Part shown: positions 46,218 to 56,357 of the stretch, piece by piece | Position numbering within the stretch: the first letter of the stretch is position 1 | How the letters are laid out: every line of letters starts with the position of its first letter | DNA from: Crateriforma spongiae | Lineage (GTDB): Bacteria; Planctomycetota; Planctomycetia; Pirellulales; Pirellulaceae | Assembly (NCBI RefSeq): GCF_012290005.1 | Contig: NZ_JAAXMS010000001.1 | Location: 434,001 to 498,000, forward strand | Reading direction: 5' to 3' | Length of the DNA stretch: 64,000 bases | Notes under the pieces: generated by a model | What the model was told of the DNA's origin: nothing | What the model saw: only the letters and a program-made list of their open reading frames with translations | Databases searched by the model: none | Translations under genes and position numbers: made by a program

Positions 46218-48525
46218 CATTTCCCGCGGATGGGGATTCACTTTGGCCGTCGTCTGGATGGCATCGGCGACGGCGCAGCCGATCCCCAAGAAGCCCCATT
46301 TGGCTTACGTCTTTCCGGCCGGCTGCCAACGAGGCCAGACTTGTGAAGTTGTGGTCGGCGGCCAGTACCTGAAGTCCATTGAATCCGCCGCCATCACCGG
46401 TGAGGGCGTCACGGTGGAGGTCGTCAGCTACTATCAGCCTTTGACCGATGGCCAATTCAATAGTCTGCGTCGAACCCTGGACACCATTCGCGATCGACTG
46501 ACCAAGCAACGAGAAGCGAAAGGGTTGAAAGGGAAGCCGCCGGAAGAAGAGGTGATCAAAGAAGCTGGTTTTACTGACGAACAGTTGGAGCAGATGGAAC
46601 TGTATCGTCAACGTCGGCGTGATCCGCGACGACAACCGAATGAGCAACTAGACGAGCAGATTCGTTTGAAGGTCACCGTGGCGGAGAATGCGGACGTCGG
46701 AAAACGACAATTGCGGCTGGCAAAAGATCCGTTGGTGTCCGACCCGATCTGGTTTCATATCGATCGGTATACGGAAGTGGTCGAACATGAGCCCAATGAC
46801 GACGATCCCGAATACTTGTCTCGGTCGACACCGCTGACCATCAACGGCCAGATCTTCCCTGGCGATCGTGATCGGTTTTCGTTTGACGTTCGCCGTGGTC
46901 AGCATCTGGTCATCAAGGCATCCGTTCGCGACGTGATCCCCTACTTGGCCGATGCCGTGCCCGGCTGGTTTCAAGCGGTCATGGATCTACGAGATTCTGA
47001 TGGAAACGAAGTCGCGTATTCCGATTCGTTTTTCTTTCATCAAGACCCGGTGATCATGCATCGCGTTAGTCGTGACGACACCTACACCCTGACGATTCGG
47101 GATTCGGTGTACCGGGGACGGGAAGACTTTGTTTATCGAGTCACGGTGGGCGAAATACCTTTCGTCACCGACTATTTTCCGTTGGGGGCCACAGCTGATT
47201 CGGAAGTCACCGTTCGTCTGCGTGGGTGGAATCTGACCAACACGACGGCGACGATCAAAACCAAATCACGACGAAACATCGATGGTCCGCAAATATTCAC
47301 CGTGCGGCAGAATGATGGAACGAAGGTTTCGTTGCCGCTGCGTGTCGATCTTTGGCCGGACGTCGACGAAGCTGAATCGAACGATTCGCCGGATGAAGCA
47401 CAGCCCATAAAGCTGCGTACGGCAATCAACGGTCGGATTGATCGGCCCGGGGACATCGATCTTTACCGGTTGCCCGGTGGCGGACGCATTACCGCCGAAG
47501 TGTATGCCAGGCGATTAGGATCGCCGTTGGATTCGGTGCTTTCCGTGCTGGACGCCGACGGGAATGTGCTTGCGTTTGCTGATGATTTCGAAGACCGTTC
47601 ACATGGCCTTTTGACCCACCAGGCGGATTCGCATTTGGAAGTTTCGCTGCCCGCCGGTGGGCCCTACTACCTGCGGTTGATGGACACCCAGCGCAATGGT
47701 GGCCCCGAGTATGCCTATCGGTTATGCCTGCGAGCGCCCGAGTCGAGCTTCCAATTGCGAGTGACGCCCGGCACGATTGCCGCGCGACCAGGCCAAGTGG
47801 TCCCTATCGACGTGCACGTCATGCGAACCGATGGGTTCGATCAACCGATTCAGTTGCAACTGGTGGACCCGCCCGAGGGTTTAGTCTTGAACGGCGGGAT
47901 TGTCCCGCCAGGTTTGGACCGCGTGACGGCAACGTTGACGATGCCAGCCAAGCCCGATGCTAAATCCGCCTCGCTGCACATGAAGGGGATTGCGGCACGT
48001 CGCGGTCGCGGGCGAACAAACGTCGAATCCGTTGCGGTCGCTTGCGAAGATAGAATGCAGGCGTTCATTTGGCATCATTTGATTCCGTTGGATCAATGGA
48101 GCCTGGTGATGACCGGAAAACGTACAGGTTGGATCCCATTCCGTGTTCAGGTGCCACCGGGCCAGCCGATTCCGTTGCTGGCAAGTGGCAAGGTGACTGT
48201 TCCCGCAGTCATGCAACAGAAAAATGTACAGCCATCCCAAATTAATCTAGAACCAGTCGATGCACCGGAGGGTATTGCGGCTTCGCTGGTCGATACCGGT
48301 CAAGGTCGCCTGGGTTTGGAAATCGATACCACGGCCTGCGATTTGAGCGATGGTGACGCCGGCAACTTGGTCTTTCGGGTCATTCGTGAAATCATGCCAC
48401 CGAAGACCGAAGCCAACCCGAATCCAAAGATGCGACGCCAAGACATCGGACTTTACCCTGCTCTGCCGTTTGAAATTTCGAAGTCTCGAGCGCGACCCCA
48501 ACGGCGCGTTGCATCGCGAAACTGA
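46204..48525 (+). CDS. Secreted protein with two PPC-like domains
   Basis: A 773-residue exported protein with a signal peptide (about residues 1-24). A coiled, charged segment follows at about 80-150, then two pre-peptidase C-terminal (PPC) beta-sandwiches: about 190-320 (EHEPNDDDPEYL) and about 395-510 (EAESNDSPDEA). The C-terminal portion is strand-rich. PPC-containing proteins form the third member of the planctomycetal DUF1549/DUF1501 set. It overlaps the DUF1501 gene by 14 bases, so the two are translationally coupled. The function is not known. Confidence 0.82.
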   Translation: MNLYSISRGWGFTLAVVWMASATAQPIPKKPHLAYVFPAGCQRGQTCEVVVGGQYLKSIESAAITGEGVTVEVVSYYQPLTDGQFNSLRRTLDTIRDRLTKQREAKGLKGKPPEEEVIKEAGFTDEQLEQMELYRQRRRDPRRQPNEQLDEQIRLKVTVAENADVGKRQLRLAKDPLVSDPIWFHIDRYTEVVEHEPNDDDPEYLSRSTPLTINGQIFPGDRDRFSFDVRRGQHLVIKASVRDVIPYLADAVPGWFQAVMDLRDSDGNEVAYSDSFFFHQDPVIMHRVSRDDTYTLTIRDSVYRGREDFVYRVTVGEIPFVTDYFPLGATADSEVTVRLRGWNLTNTTATIKTKSRRNIDGPQIFTVRQNDGTKVSLPLRVDLWPDVDEAESNDSPDEAQPIKLRTAINGRIDRPGDIDLYRLPGGGRITAEVYARRLGSPLDSVLSVLDADGNVLAFADDFEDRSHGLLTHQADSHLEVSLPAGGPYYLRLMDTQRNGGPEYAYRLCLRAPESSFQLRVTPGTIAARPGQVVPIDVHVMRTDGFDQPIQLQLVDPPEGLVLNGGIVPPGLDRVTATLTMPAKPDAKSASLHMKGIAARRGRGRTNVESVAVACEDRMQAFIWHHLIPLDQWSLVMTGKRTGWIPFRVQVPPGQPIPLLASGKVTVPAVMQQKNVQPSQINLEPVDAPEGIAASLVDTGQGRLGLEIDTTACDLSDGDAGNLVFRVIREIMPPKTEANPNPKMRRQDIGLYPALPFEISKSRARPQRRVASRN

Positions 48526-48620
48526 TCCATGTGGCGGTCTCGTGACAAAACCGCCAAGACGTCCGGGGGGGCATCTGCCGGCGGCCTGTCAGCAGACGCA
48601 TGGGGGAAGACCGGGCTACA

Positions 48621-50651
48621 ATGCGAACCAAATTCATTCATCTTGGTTCGTTCGGTTGGTGTTGGCGAATGCTTGGTTGGATTCAATGTCCCCGGTCTGG
48701 TGGGGGCCGACTGCGATTCGTGATCTTGGTCGCTTGGCTGGCTTGTCTCGCTTGCCTTGGCGTCTGTTCGGCTGATGATTCAGCGGAAATTCGAGTCTGG
48801 CGGGATCAAACCGGTCGCTTTGAAACGAAGGCTATCCTGGTAGAAATCAGGGACGGACGTGTCAAGTTGCGGAAACCGGACGGACGCGTTGTTTGGCCAC
48901 CGCTTAGTCTGCTAAGTCAACCGGACCAAGACTACGTCGCCAAATGGCAGCAGGCCCAAGAGGCCTCCGACATCTTTGCCGGCGGTGTGATGGAAGGTGA
49001 TTCACCGGGGCCCGAGGCCGAAGCGACAGCGACAGCGTGGAAACCGGGCGACGAGCCGGTTTCCGTACAGTCTGGGCGGTTGCTGACGGTCCAACCGATG
49101 CCACGCCCGAAATTGAGCGAAGCAGACCCACGCTCGGTTTCGATGTCTTCACCACAGGCCGGCCTGACGGTGTTGCCGACCATCGCCGGACTTGCCGATG
49201 GAAACATCCCATACTTGCTGGACCCAAAGGGAAGGTTGTCCCTTTTGCGAGTCCAACAGGGCACGTGGGACAAAACAAAATTCTCTCAGGCCGTCTTGGT
49301 TGATCACGAGGTCAATCGGGCGAATCCGACCACGCGGTGGGAAGAACCACTTCACTTTTTCAACGCGAACCCGAATCACGGCTTGATCTTGGGCAGGGCC
49401 GACGTGGGCAGTTGGGGTGCCACCGGGCAAATGGTGATGCTGCGGTTGGACGGTTCGGGGCAACTGAGTGAATTGCTGCGTTGGTATCCAGAACCTGAGT
49501 CCATGGAATCCAAGCCGCGGGTTCGGCAAGTCGAGTTCATCGATGCGGAAATTGTTTTGGCTCGCGTCGGTGACATCGTCCGCGTCTACGACTGGAATGA
49601 ACGACGCGAAATTTGGCGATTGCCGATTAGTGGCTGGCATCGACCAGCACTAAGTCCCGGCGGTCGATATTTTGCAGCCCAGATTCGTGACGAGATCGCG
49701 TTGTTTGAATCCAAGACCGGAAATCAATTGGGCGTGATCAAACGCGACGATGCGGATCCAATTGATTTGGTGTTTCACCCAACGGGATTAAGACTGGCTG
49801 CGGTCGGCGGACGCGAAATCGACATCTATGATTTAGCGGATGCGGGCAACGATCGAAGTTTCAGTTTGACCGAACCGATCGACACGTTTTACAGCGATCC
49901 CAGTTGGACGGACGAATCACATTTGTTGGTTGGCGGCACTCGGTTGGTGGATACAGACCTCGGACGACAGGTTTGGCAATACGACCTTGGGGGTCGTGGC
50001 AACGATAACCGTGCGTTTCAGTCAGGTTTGTTTCGTGGCGTGATCGGCGGTCGAGGCGGTCTGATTGTCTTTCGTCACGCCATTCCCCATGCAACGGTTG
50101 CCAAAGCCAAGGCGTCGGTCGACTGGTCGGACATCCAGGTGCTGGGCCCCGGCGATCCGGTGCGTTTGGAGATCAGCGTTTCGGGTCCAACGAACCGATC
50201 GAAGGTCGCTGAATTGATGCAAGCCGCGATTGCCAAAGCGGGATGGAAGTTATCGGACACCGCTGACAGCGTGGTGCGTTTCGCAAACTATCGAACCGAC
50301 GAGCGAACGCATCGATTTCGTTCGGGGCCGTTGAAAGACCAGGAGTTGCCGTATCGCCCGTACGCCACGGTCGTGGACGTGGAAGTCGGCGGGGAAGTCG
50401 TCTATCGGGTGGCCGATGTTGGACGAGTGCCGGATGATTTTAAGGTGAGTTTGGATGAAACGCTGAAAGACGCGATCGAACGACAAACGGTGCCGACCTA
50501 TCGGATGATCGAACGTCTGGATTTGCCGCCGCACATCATCCAGCCCGAATTCCAGCATGGCCTGGGGAAGTCGACCTTGGACGCCGAAGGATTCGTCGAT
50601 GCGACCGACTTTGTTTCCGGTCTTGTCCAGGCACCTCCGCGTGGTCGCTAA
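48621..50651 (+). CDS. SHD1-domain protein with beta-propeller-like region
   Basis: A 676-residue exported protein. Its hydrophobic segment (FVILVAWLACLACLGVCSA) lies about 35 residues from this start; ATG 48669 gives a more usual signal peptide, and ATG 48600 is also possible. An SHD1 (SLA1-homology) domain follows: RVWRDQTGRFETKAILVEI and KLRKPDGRVVWPPLSLLS. The middle has WD40-like blades (for example PALSPGGRYFAAQIRDEIALF and DLVFHPTGLRLAAVGG), and a C-terminal domain of unknown type follows. It closes the DUF1549/DUF1501 run on the plus strand. Confidence 0.72.
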   Translation: MRTKFIHLGSFGWCWRMLGWIQCPRSGGGRLRFVILVAWLACLACLGVCSADDSAEIRVWRDQTGRFETKAILVEIRDGRVKLRKPDGRVVWPPLSLLSQPDQDYVAKWQQAQEASDIFAGGVMEGDSPGPEAEATATAWKPGDEPVSVQSGRLLTVQPMPRPKLSEADPRSVSMSSPQAGLTVLPTIAGLADGNIPYLLDPKGRLSLLRVQQGTWDKTKFSQAVLVDHEVNRANPTTRWEEPLHFFNANPNHGLILGRADVGSWGATGQMVMLRLDGSGQLSELLRWYPEPESMESKPRVRQVEFIDAEIVLARVGDIVRVYDWNERREIWRLPISGWHRPALSPGGRYFAAQIRDEIALFESKTGNQLGVIKRDDADPIDLVFHPTGLRLAAVGGREIDIYDLADAGNDRSFSLTEPIDTFYSDPSWTDESHLLVGGTRLVDTDLGRQVWQYDLGGRGNDNRAFQSGLFRGVIGGRGGLIVFRHAIPHATVAKAKASVDWSDIQVLGPGDPVRLEISVSGPTNRSKVAELMQAAIAKAGWKLSDTADSVVRFANYRTDERTHRFRSGPLKDQELPYRPYATVVDVEVGGEVVYRVADVGRVPDDFKVSLDETLKDAIERQTVPTYRMIERLDLPPHIIQPEFQHGLGKSTLDAEGFVDATDFVSGLVQAPPRGR

Positions 50652-50694
50652 ATCGCGACGATGCAGCTAATGCGTGGCAAGCGGACTGAAGCCA

Positions 50695-53600
50695 TCAGTC
50701 GCGAGACCCAGGGACGATCTGTAGCGTGATTTCCTCGTCGCCTCGCTGAACGACCATTTCAACAGTCTCACCAATCTTCAATGCTTCGATGGCATAGGTG
50801 TAGTCGTATAAGTTTTCGATCGTGCGACCGGCCAGTTTGACAATAATATCGCCACCTTGGACGCCCGCTTTGTCGGCCGGGCCGTCGGTTCCGACGCCAC
50901 TGAGCTTGACTCCTTTGATGTCGCCCGACGCATAGTCCGGGATGGTGCCCAGATAGGCTGTCAAACGGGCTCTGGGAACCTCTTTCGTTTGTTCGCCTTC
51001 ATCCAAACGGAATTCCGGTGCGGCATCGGAAACCAAAAATCCACGCGTCAGCAAGCCGAACAGTTGCGCGATATCCGACAGTCCCTCGTAGTTCAATTTG
51101 CTCGCAACGTCACGCGGCGTGTGATAGTCCGAGTGGGCACCGGTAAAGCCCGAAAGAATCGGTACGTTTCGTGTGACAAAGGCGGATGCGTCGGTCGGCA
51201 GACGTGTGCTGGTTCGGTCCAATTTCAACGTCAAGCCGACGGGGATGTTTCGCCGCTGGACCTCGGCTTCAAAACCGGGAGACGATCCGATGCCCTGAAT
51301 GATCAGGCTTTCACGCAAACGCCCCACCATATCCAAGTTCAGATAGACCGCGATGCTGTCACGCAGCGAATCCTGGTCGGCATGGGCACCGTGGGCATGC
51401 GCGACGTCCACGGTCGTGGAGGTATTCGATTTCGCATGTTCGCCGTGGGGGGCATGTGCGGGTGCATGGTCCGTGTGTGGATCATGTGTATCGGGTGATT
51501 CGTACAGATCGGCATAAGCCGAAACAAACGCTTGCGAACCGAACAGCCCCAGTTCTTCGCCGCTCCACGCGGCAATCAACAGCTCACGTTTAGCGTCCAG
51601 CTTGCCGCTTCGTTTTTGCGAGGCGAGGTACTGAGCGATTTCCAAGATGGCCGCAACGCCGCTGGCATTGTCGTCGGCCCCAAAGTGAATTTGATCTTCA
51701 TCATCGCCTGTGGCCAAGCTGTTTCCGGCACCGCCACGACCGAGGTGATCGATGTGGGCTCCCAAAACAACCACAGGGGCTCCCGCGTGGTCGGGGGAAT
51801 CGGTCGCCAGTCGTGCAATGACATTGCGCCCCGTTCCGGTGGATCGTTTGATGCCGATCTTGGCACTGACTTTAACGCCTTCCAGTGCGTAACCCATCTG
51901 CATTGATCCGTCGTCCAGTGCCGTCTGAGCAGCATTCAAGTCTTTACCGGCGCGATCAAACCAAGATGCGGCTATACGGTTGCTGATGCTTGTCACGGCG
52001 ATGCTGACGCCAGCTTGTGACGCGCTGGAGTCAAAGCGAATCAGGTCGCGTTTCACCTTGCTGTTTGGTCCGGCCACAAAGATCACGCCTTTGGCGCCAC
52101 GGTCTCGAGCCACGGACGCTTTTCTTTGTGGTGCGCTGTAACGTGCCAATTGCTGTCGTCGATCCGCCGAGATGTTTTGGGGCATGTCACGCAGGATCAT
52201 CACCCATTTATCATTCACATCCAGATGGACATAGCTGTCGTATTCCTCCACACCGTCGCTGCCAGGAACGGTCATGCCGTAGCCCGCAAAAACAACGTCA
52301 CCGACATCGAAAGACCCGGTGCCGGAGAAACCAAGAGGCGTCCAGTCTTCGCCCAGACGCAGGGCGTCCTGCTGTTTAGCGGACATTATATTTTCGTCCG
52401 TCAATTCGGACCCGGCAGGGAAATCGAAGGACTGGAAAAACGTTCCATCTTCACCGGCCGGTTCGAAACCCAAGTGTTGAAGATAGGCTGCGACGTAGGC
52501 AGTGGCTTTTTTTTCACCGATGGTCCCCGTCAAACGACCTTCAAGTTCCGGACGCGTCAAATAATCGACGTGACGGCCCGCGTCGGCTGGTTGAAATTCA
52601 CCTGATGTGGCGTTGATGTTTTGCCGTGCGGTTGCCACGTCGGATTCAAAGGCTTCGTCATCGCCAGAAACTTTGTTCTTTGTCAGTCCCAGGCGTCGTC
52701 GTGCTTCCGCATCATTCCAATTCGCCATGAAGATTTGAGACTGGTTGCCTGACGCACGATTGTTGGTCCAGGCGATGCGGTCTCCGCCGGGCAAGAAGAC
52801 GGGAAGCCCATCAAAACCGTCGGCATCCGTGACACGCACAGGGTCGCCGTTGCCGTCGGCACGCACCAAGTAAAGCTCGAAGTTGCCGAAGCCGTGTTTG
52901 TTTGTCGTGAAAACAAGGTAGTCACCGCTGGGGTGGTAAAACGGTGCCCAGCTCATCACGCCCAAGTCGGTTAGGCGTTGCACATCGGTGCCGTCGGTCC
53001 GCATGGTGTAAATCTCGGCCGTCGCACCGTCTTCACCGAACCGTCGCCAGCAGATGCGTTGGCCATCGGGCGAAAAGAAGGGACCGCCGTCATAACCAGG
53101 GACATCGGTCAGCCGTCGGACATTCGTTCCGTCGGCATCCATGATGTACAGCTCCATCATGACCGAAGGATCGGTTTCGAACCGCTGTTGCTGTGTGTCG
53201 GTCAATTCATTCTGGAAAGCCGATCGGTTGGAGGCAAAAACAATTTGACTGCCATCGGGGCTGAAGCTTGCTTCGGCGTCGTAGCCGAGTTCATGCGTCA
53301 GGCGAGTGTACTTTCCATTGGTTGAGTCCCAAATGTACAGTTCGAAATTGGGGTCATAGTCCCAAGAGTATCGGCGGCTTTTCCCCGACGCACGAAAGTC
53401 CAATTCGGCCTGTTGTTTCTCTTGGGCTTCCGGATCGTCGTGCGTGCTGGCGAACAGGACTTGTTTGCCGTCAGGATGGATCCAGGCACAGGTGGTTTTT
53501 CCAATGCCGGGAGAAACCCTTTCGATATCCCCCGTTCCCAGATCCATCCAGTAAATCTGATAGAAAGGGTTTTTCGGATCACGTTCGCTTTGGAACACCA

Positions 53601-53784
53601 TCTTGGAGGCGTCAGGACTGAAGTAGCCTTCCCCCGCACGACGGCCTTCAAAAGTGATTTGACGCGTTTTGCCCATCAGTGGCGCGTCTTCATCGTTTCC
53701 GACGGACGCAGGTCCCTCAGCCGACGCTTTCGCGATTAGCAAGGCCGTTGCGAACGTGACAAAAAGGTGCAGTCGTCGTTTCAT
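50695..53784 (-). CDS. M28 peptidase with beta-propeller, PA and PDZ domains
   Basis: A 1029-residue exported protein with a signal peptide. Residues about 35-370 form a TolB/PD40-type propeller with repeated FSPDGxxI motifs. The M28 aminopeptidase (about 400-930) holds all five zinc-ligand motifs: GAHIDH near 677, GADDNASG near 704, SGEELG near 742, NLDMVGR near 817 and HSDYHTP near 887. A PA-like insert precedes the catalytic part. A His-rich loop with nine His in about 43 residues is inserted near 763-803. The last 90 residues form a PDZ domain (GPADKAGVQGGDIIVKLAG). It is likely periplasmic; the substrate is unknown. Confidence 0.9.
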   Translation of the reverse strand: MKRRLHLFVTFATALLIAKASAEGPASVGNDEDAPLMGKTRQITFEGRRAGEGYFSPDASKMVFQSERDPKNPFYQIYWMDLGTGDIERVSPGIGKTTCAWIHPDGKQVLFASTHDDPEAQEKQQAELDFRASGKSRRYSWDYDPNFELYIWDSTNGKYTRLTHELGYDAEASFSPDGSQIVFASNRSAFQNELTDTQQQRFETDPSVMMELYIMDADGTNVRRLTDVPGYDGGPFFSPDGQRICWRRFGEDGATAEIYTMRTDGTDVQRLTDLGVMSWAPFYHPSGDYLVFTTNKHGFGNFELYLVRADGNGDPVRVTDADGFDGLPVFLPGGDRIAWTNNRASGNQSQIFMANWNDAEARRRLGLTKNKVSGDDEAFESDVATARQNINATSGEFQPADAGRHVDYLTRPELEGRLTGTIGEKKATAYVAAYLQHLGFEPAGEDGTFFQSFDFPAGSELTDENIMSAKQQDALRLGEDWTPLGFSGTGSFDVGDVVFAGYGMTVPGSDGVEEYDSYVHLDVNDKWVMILRDMPQNISADRRQQLARYSAPQRKASVARDRGAKGVIFVAGPNSKVKRDLIRFDSSASQAGVSIAVTSISNRIAASWFDRAGKDLNAAQTALDDGSMQMGYALEGVKVSAKIGIKRSTGTGRNVIARLATDSPDHAGAPVVVLGAHIDHLGRGGAGNSLATGDDEDQIHFGADDNASGVAAILEIAQYLASQKRSGKLDAKRELLIAAWSGEELGLFGSQAFVSAYADLYESPDTHDPHTDHAPAHAPHGEHAKSNTSTTVDVAHAHGAHADQDSLRDSIAVYLNLDMVGRLRESLIIQGIGSSPGFEAEVQRRNIPVGLTLKLDRTSTRLPTDASAFVTRNVPILSGFTGAHSDYHTPRDVASKLNYEGLSDIAQLFGLLTRGFLVSDAAPEFRLDEGEQTKEVPRARLTAYLGTIPDYASGDIKGVKLSGVGTDGPADKAGVQGGDIIVKLAGRTIENLYDYTYAIEALKIGETVEMVVQRGDEEITLQIVPGSRD

Positions 53785-53961
53785 GTCGAAAGCGAATATT
53801 CAAAATGGGTGTCTAGAAAGTCCGTGTTTCGCGACGTGCATGGCACGACAGAACTGGGACGATTCGTCCGGCATGGCTTCGCGAATTCGTTGGGGCGAAG
53901 GTACCGATCACGGACTGATCGCAGCTTCAACAGACATTCAGCCTGATTGACGCGTCAGTGA

Positions 53962-54378
53962 TCAACCGTCGGCCAAACCGTGTGCACCACGCAGCCGAAT
54001 CATGCCGTCACTCCAGCGGCGAAACAGTTCGGCACGTTCACCGGAATCGTTAAACACACGGGTGTCACTGATTTTGGCACGCAAGTCTTCGCGGACAAGG
54101 CCGAACAAGTCATGATAAATTGCTTCGGCGTCCGTCGGGTCATCGGCGGCCGTTTGACGGAATTGGACGGATTCCGGATTAACCCTGGCAGTCGCCTCGA
54201 ACCGAAAGATCTGTTGCCAGCCGGGACGCTGGACCGCGATCAAACGCACTGACCGCAGCTTGGCCGTGGTTCCGAAATACCCGTGCTCGGTCAGATGTCG
54301 GCGGATCGACAACTCCATCTCTCGATCGCCGCACCAGTCGTCCCATCGCTGTCGAATTTGTCGAATGAAGTGGAGCAT
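53962..54378 (-). CDS. Small protein of unknown function
   Basis: A 138-residue cytoplasmic protein without signal or membrane helix, with a mixed helix/strand layout and no motif I recognise (MLHFIRQIRQRWDDW at the start, RAELFRRWSDGMIRLRG near the end). It starts 7 bases after the DUF3500 gene ends on the same strand, so the two are probably co-transcribed. Confidence 0.6.
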   Translation of the reverse strand: MLHFIRQIRQRWDDWCGDREMELSIRRHLTEHGYFGTTAKLRSVRLIAVQRPGWQQIFRFEATARVNPESVQFRQTAADDPTDAEAIYHDLFGLVREDLRAKISDTRVFNDSGERAELFRRWSDGMIRLRGAHGLADG

Positions 54379-54385
54379 GTCTCCA

Positions 54386-55432
54386 CTATTGTGATGCCGG
54401 CAAGTCGAAGTCGCCGGTCAGATCGCGCCAGACACAGTGGATGTGGTTTGCCGGATTGCCAACCGCGTCGGATTGGGTGTTCACAAACTCGATCAGGAAA
54501 CTCTTGCCCTGAACACGGTAGTAGTGGCCGATGCCCGGTTCAGTGGCCCCCGCCCACGCAAAGTGGATTTGGTTCCAACCGTTTTCGGCAATCGCGTCAC
54601 GACGTGTCACCGCAACGGGGTCGGGGACCACATCGATATAGGTGTCAACCAAACGCTGCAGGATCTGTTGTTGGTCGGCATCAAGTTTTTGATAACGAAT
54701 GCCTTCGGGGGCGGTGACGTCCGCTTGCGCCTCGCCGGCGAAACGAATTTCCGAGAGAGCTTCTTCAGCGATGATCGCTTCGGACCTCTGGGCATCGCTG
54801 AGCGAATTGACCAGATCGAACCCCAACTGTTCTTCGTCACGCAGAATCCGCGTCCCTTTGTGCAGGGTGACACTTGGGTCGTCCACCTCGTTCATCAAGG
54901 TCGCAGGATTTGATGCCATGAATTGTGGCGTGCTATCGACGATCCTGCCCCCACGGCACACGAAGTTCAAGGAAAGGTGATGGCCTTCGAAGCTCAGGCC
55001 CCACGGTTTCTGGTCGTCGGGCTGGCCGAACACCGTGACGTAGTATTTCATCGGGTCGCGTTTCCAATTGCCACCATCGCCTTCCAAGACATGAAGCACT
55101 TGTTCCATGCTTCGGATTTGATCCGCCTTTCGATAGCCGATTTCGCTAAGTGCGGCACGCAATAGACGCAGGGCGCCGGTGCGTTGGGCTTCGGTCATGT
55201 CCCCCAGCATCAAACCCTTGCGTGTCTTCATCGGGATGAAGTGCCATTGGACTCGGCGTTCATCGTCGAAGGGGATGACCGCTTGAGAGGACTGTTCTTT
55301 GTCCAGTGTCGACAGAAACGCCTTGGCATGCTGATGCATTTGGACGCCGGGCGGATCGCCGACCTTTAGGCCGGACATCACCGACAGTCCGATCAGACAC
55401 ATTGCGAGAATTGCAAGCGGAAAACGTTTCAT
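54386..55432 (-). CDS. DUF3500 protein
   Basis: A 348-residue exported protein with a signal peptide (MKRFPLAILAMCLIGLSV). Typical DUF3500 segments are visible: GLSFEGHHLSLNFVCRGG, TPQFMASNPA, HFAWAGATEPGIGHYYRVQG and NHIHCVWRDLTGDF. The family function is unknown. The ATG opening the signal peptide was chosen; the upstream frame runs into the preceding gene. The next gene follows after 7 bases. Confidence 0.88.
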   Translation of the reverse strand: MKRFPLAILAMCLIGLSVMSGLKVGDPPGVQMHQHAKAFLSTLDKEQSSQAVIPFDDERRVQWHFIPMKTRKGLMLGDMTEAQRTGALRLLRAALSEIGYRKADQIRSMEQVLHVLEGDGGNWKRDPMKYYVTVFGQPDDQKPWGLSFEGHHLSLNFVCRGGRIVDSTPQFMASNPATLMNEVDDPSVTLHKGTRILRDEEQLGFDLVNSLSDAQRSEAIIAEEALSEIRFAGEAQADVTAPEGIRYQKLDADQQQILQRLVDTYIDVVPDPVAVTRRDAIAENGWNQIHFAWAGATEPGIGHYYRVQGKSFLIEFVNTQSDAVGNPANHIHCVWRDLTGDFDLPASQ

Positions 55433-55511
55433 GCTCGTGGCGGGGGGTAATGAAATGAGCGGGAGGGGAAACTTGACGATGTGCAAGTTTAGCCAATCCG
55501 CTCGCCGCCCG

Positions 55512-55527
55512 CCGGGCTTTGGCCCGG
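55512..55527. terminator. Possible hairpin after the WecG/TagA gene
   Basis: CCGGGC and GCCCGG arms around TTTG, located about 24 bases after the stop of the minus-strand gene at 55551. No T-run follows, so this may be a weak terminator or chance. Confidence 0.3.
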
Positions 55528-55550
55528 GACCGCTTTGCCAATCCTGAGGT

Positions 55551-56357
55551 TCAGCCGAAAAGCAGATCGTCGGTGGGTTTGGATTCTTCCAGCCCACTTT
55601 CACGTCGAAGCCCGAGCTTTTGCATTGCCAACAGTGACAGATACGCGGGGTTCAGCAACACGTATCGACGCCACAAACGCCCCGGTTCCTTGGTCAGTCG
55701 GTAAAACCATTCCAGGCCACGGTCCTGCATCCACCGCGGTGCCTGGTCCAGCATTCCGGCGTGAAAGGCGAACGCCGCACCGACCGCGATCAGTGGCATG
55801 CCCAGGCGATCTCGCATCTCGTAAGCGAAGATTTCTTGTCGTGGGCATCCCAAGCCGACAAAGCACATCTGGGCCCCGCTGTCGCGAATCTCATTCACCA
55901 AGTCGTCTCGTTCCTCAGGTGAAATCTGACGAAATCGTGAGGCGCGGATTCCGGCGATCCGTAATCCATCGAATTTTTCGGTCAGGTTGTCTGCGAACTG
56001 CTTCAGCATCTCTTCTGTGGCACCGAACAGAAAGACCGAAACATCTTCCTTGGCCGCTGCCGCACACAGACGCAGAGTCAATTCTGGGCCATAGACACGA
56101 TCTGGAAGGCTGAGCCCGTGAAGCGAATTCAATGCCCAGCGAACCGGTTGGCCGTCGGGGCAGACAAGATCAAAACGGTTCAGTCGATATCGATGGGTCT
56201 TGTCCTGGACACCGGTCATCACGCCGTGGACTGCCAACGCGGTCACCGACATCGGCTGTCGCCGTTTGGCGGATTCGATCACACGGGCGACGGCGGCTTC
56301 GTAATCTATGGCGTTGACTTCGATGCCCAGAACGCTTTTCTTGCCAAGGTCGATCAT
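55551..56357 (-). CDS. WecG/TagA/CpsF family glycosyltransferase
   Basis: A 268-residue cytoplasmic or membrane-associated glycosyltransferase. The family motif VGLGCPRQEIFA lies near residue 165, and an N-terminal DYEAAVARVIE and PDGQPVRWA segment fits. The family adds N-acetylmannosaminuronate or a related sugar to a lipid-linked precursor, so it belongs in polysaccharide assembly. Its ATG overlaps the stop of the deacetylase gene by 4 bases (ATGA), indicating coupled translation in the exopolysaccharide operon. Confidence 0.88.
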   Translation of the reverse strand: MIDLGKKSVLGIEVNAIDYEAAVARVIESAKRRQPMSVTALAVHGVMTGVQDKTHRYRLNRFDLVCPDGQPVRWALNSLHGLSLPDRVYGPELTLRLCAAAAKEDVSVFLFGATEEMLKQFADNLTEKFDGLRIAGIRASRFRQISPEERDDLVNEIRDSGAQMCFVGLGCPRQEIFAYEMRDRLGMPLIAVGAAFAFHAGMLDQAPRWMQDRGLEWFYRLTKEPGRLWRRYVLLNPAYLSLLAMQKLGLRRESGLEESKPTDDLLFG

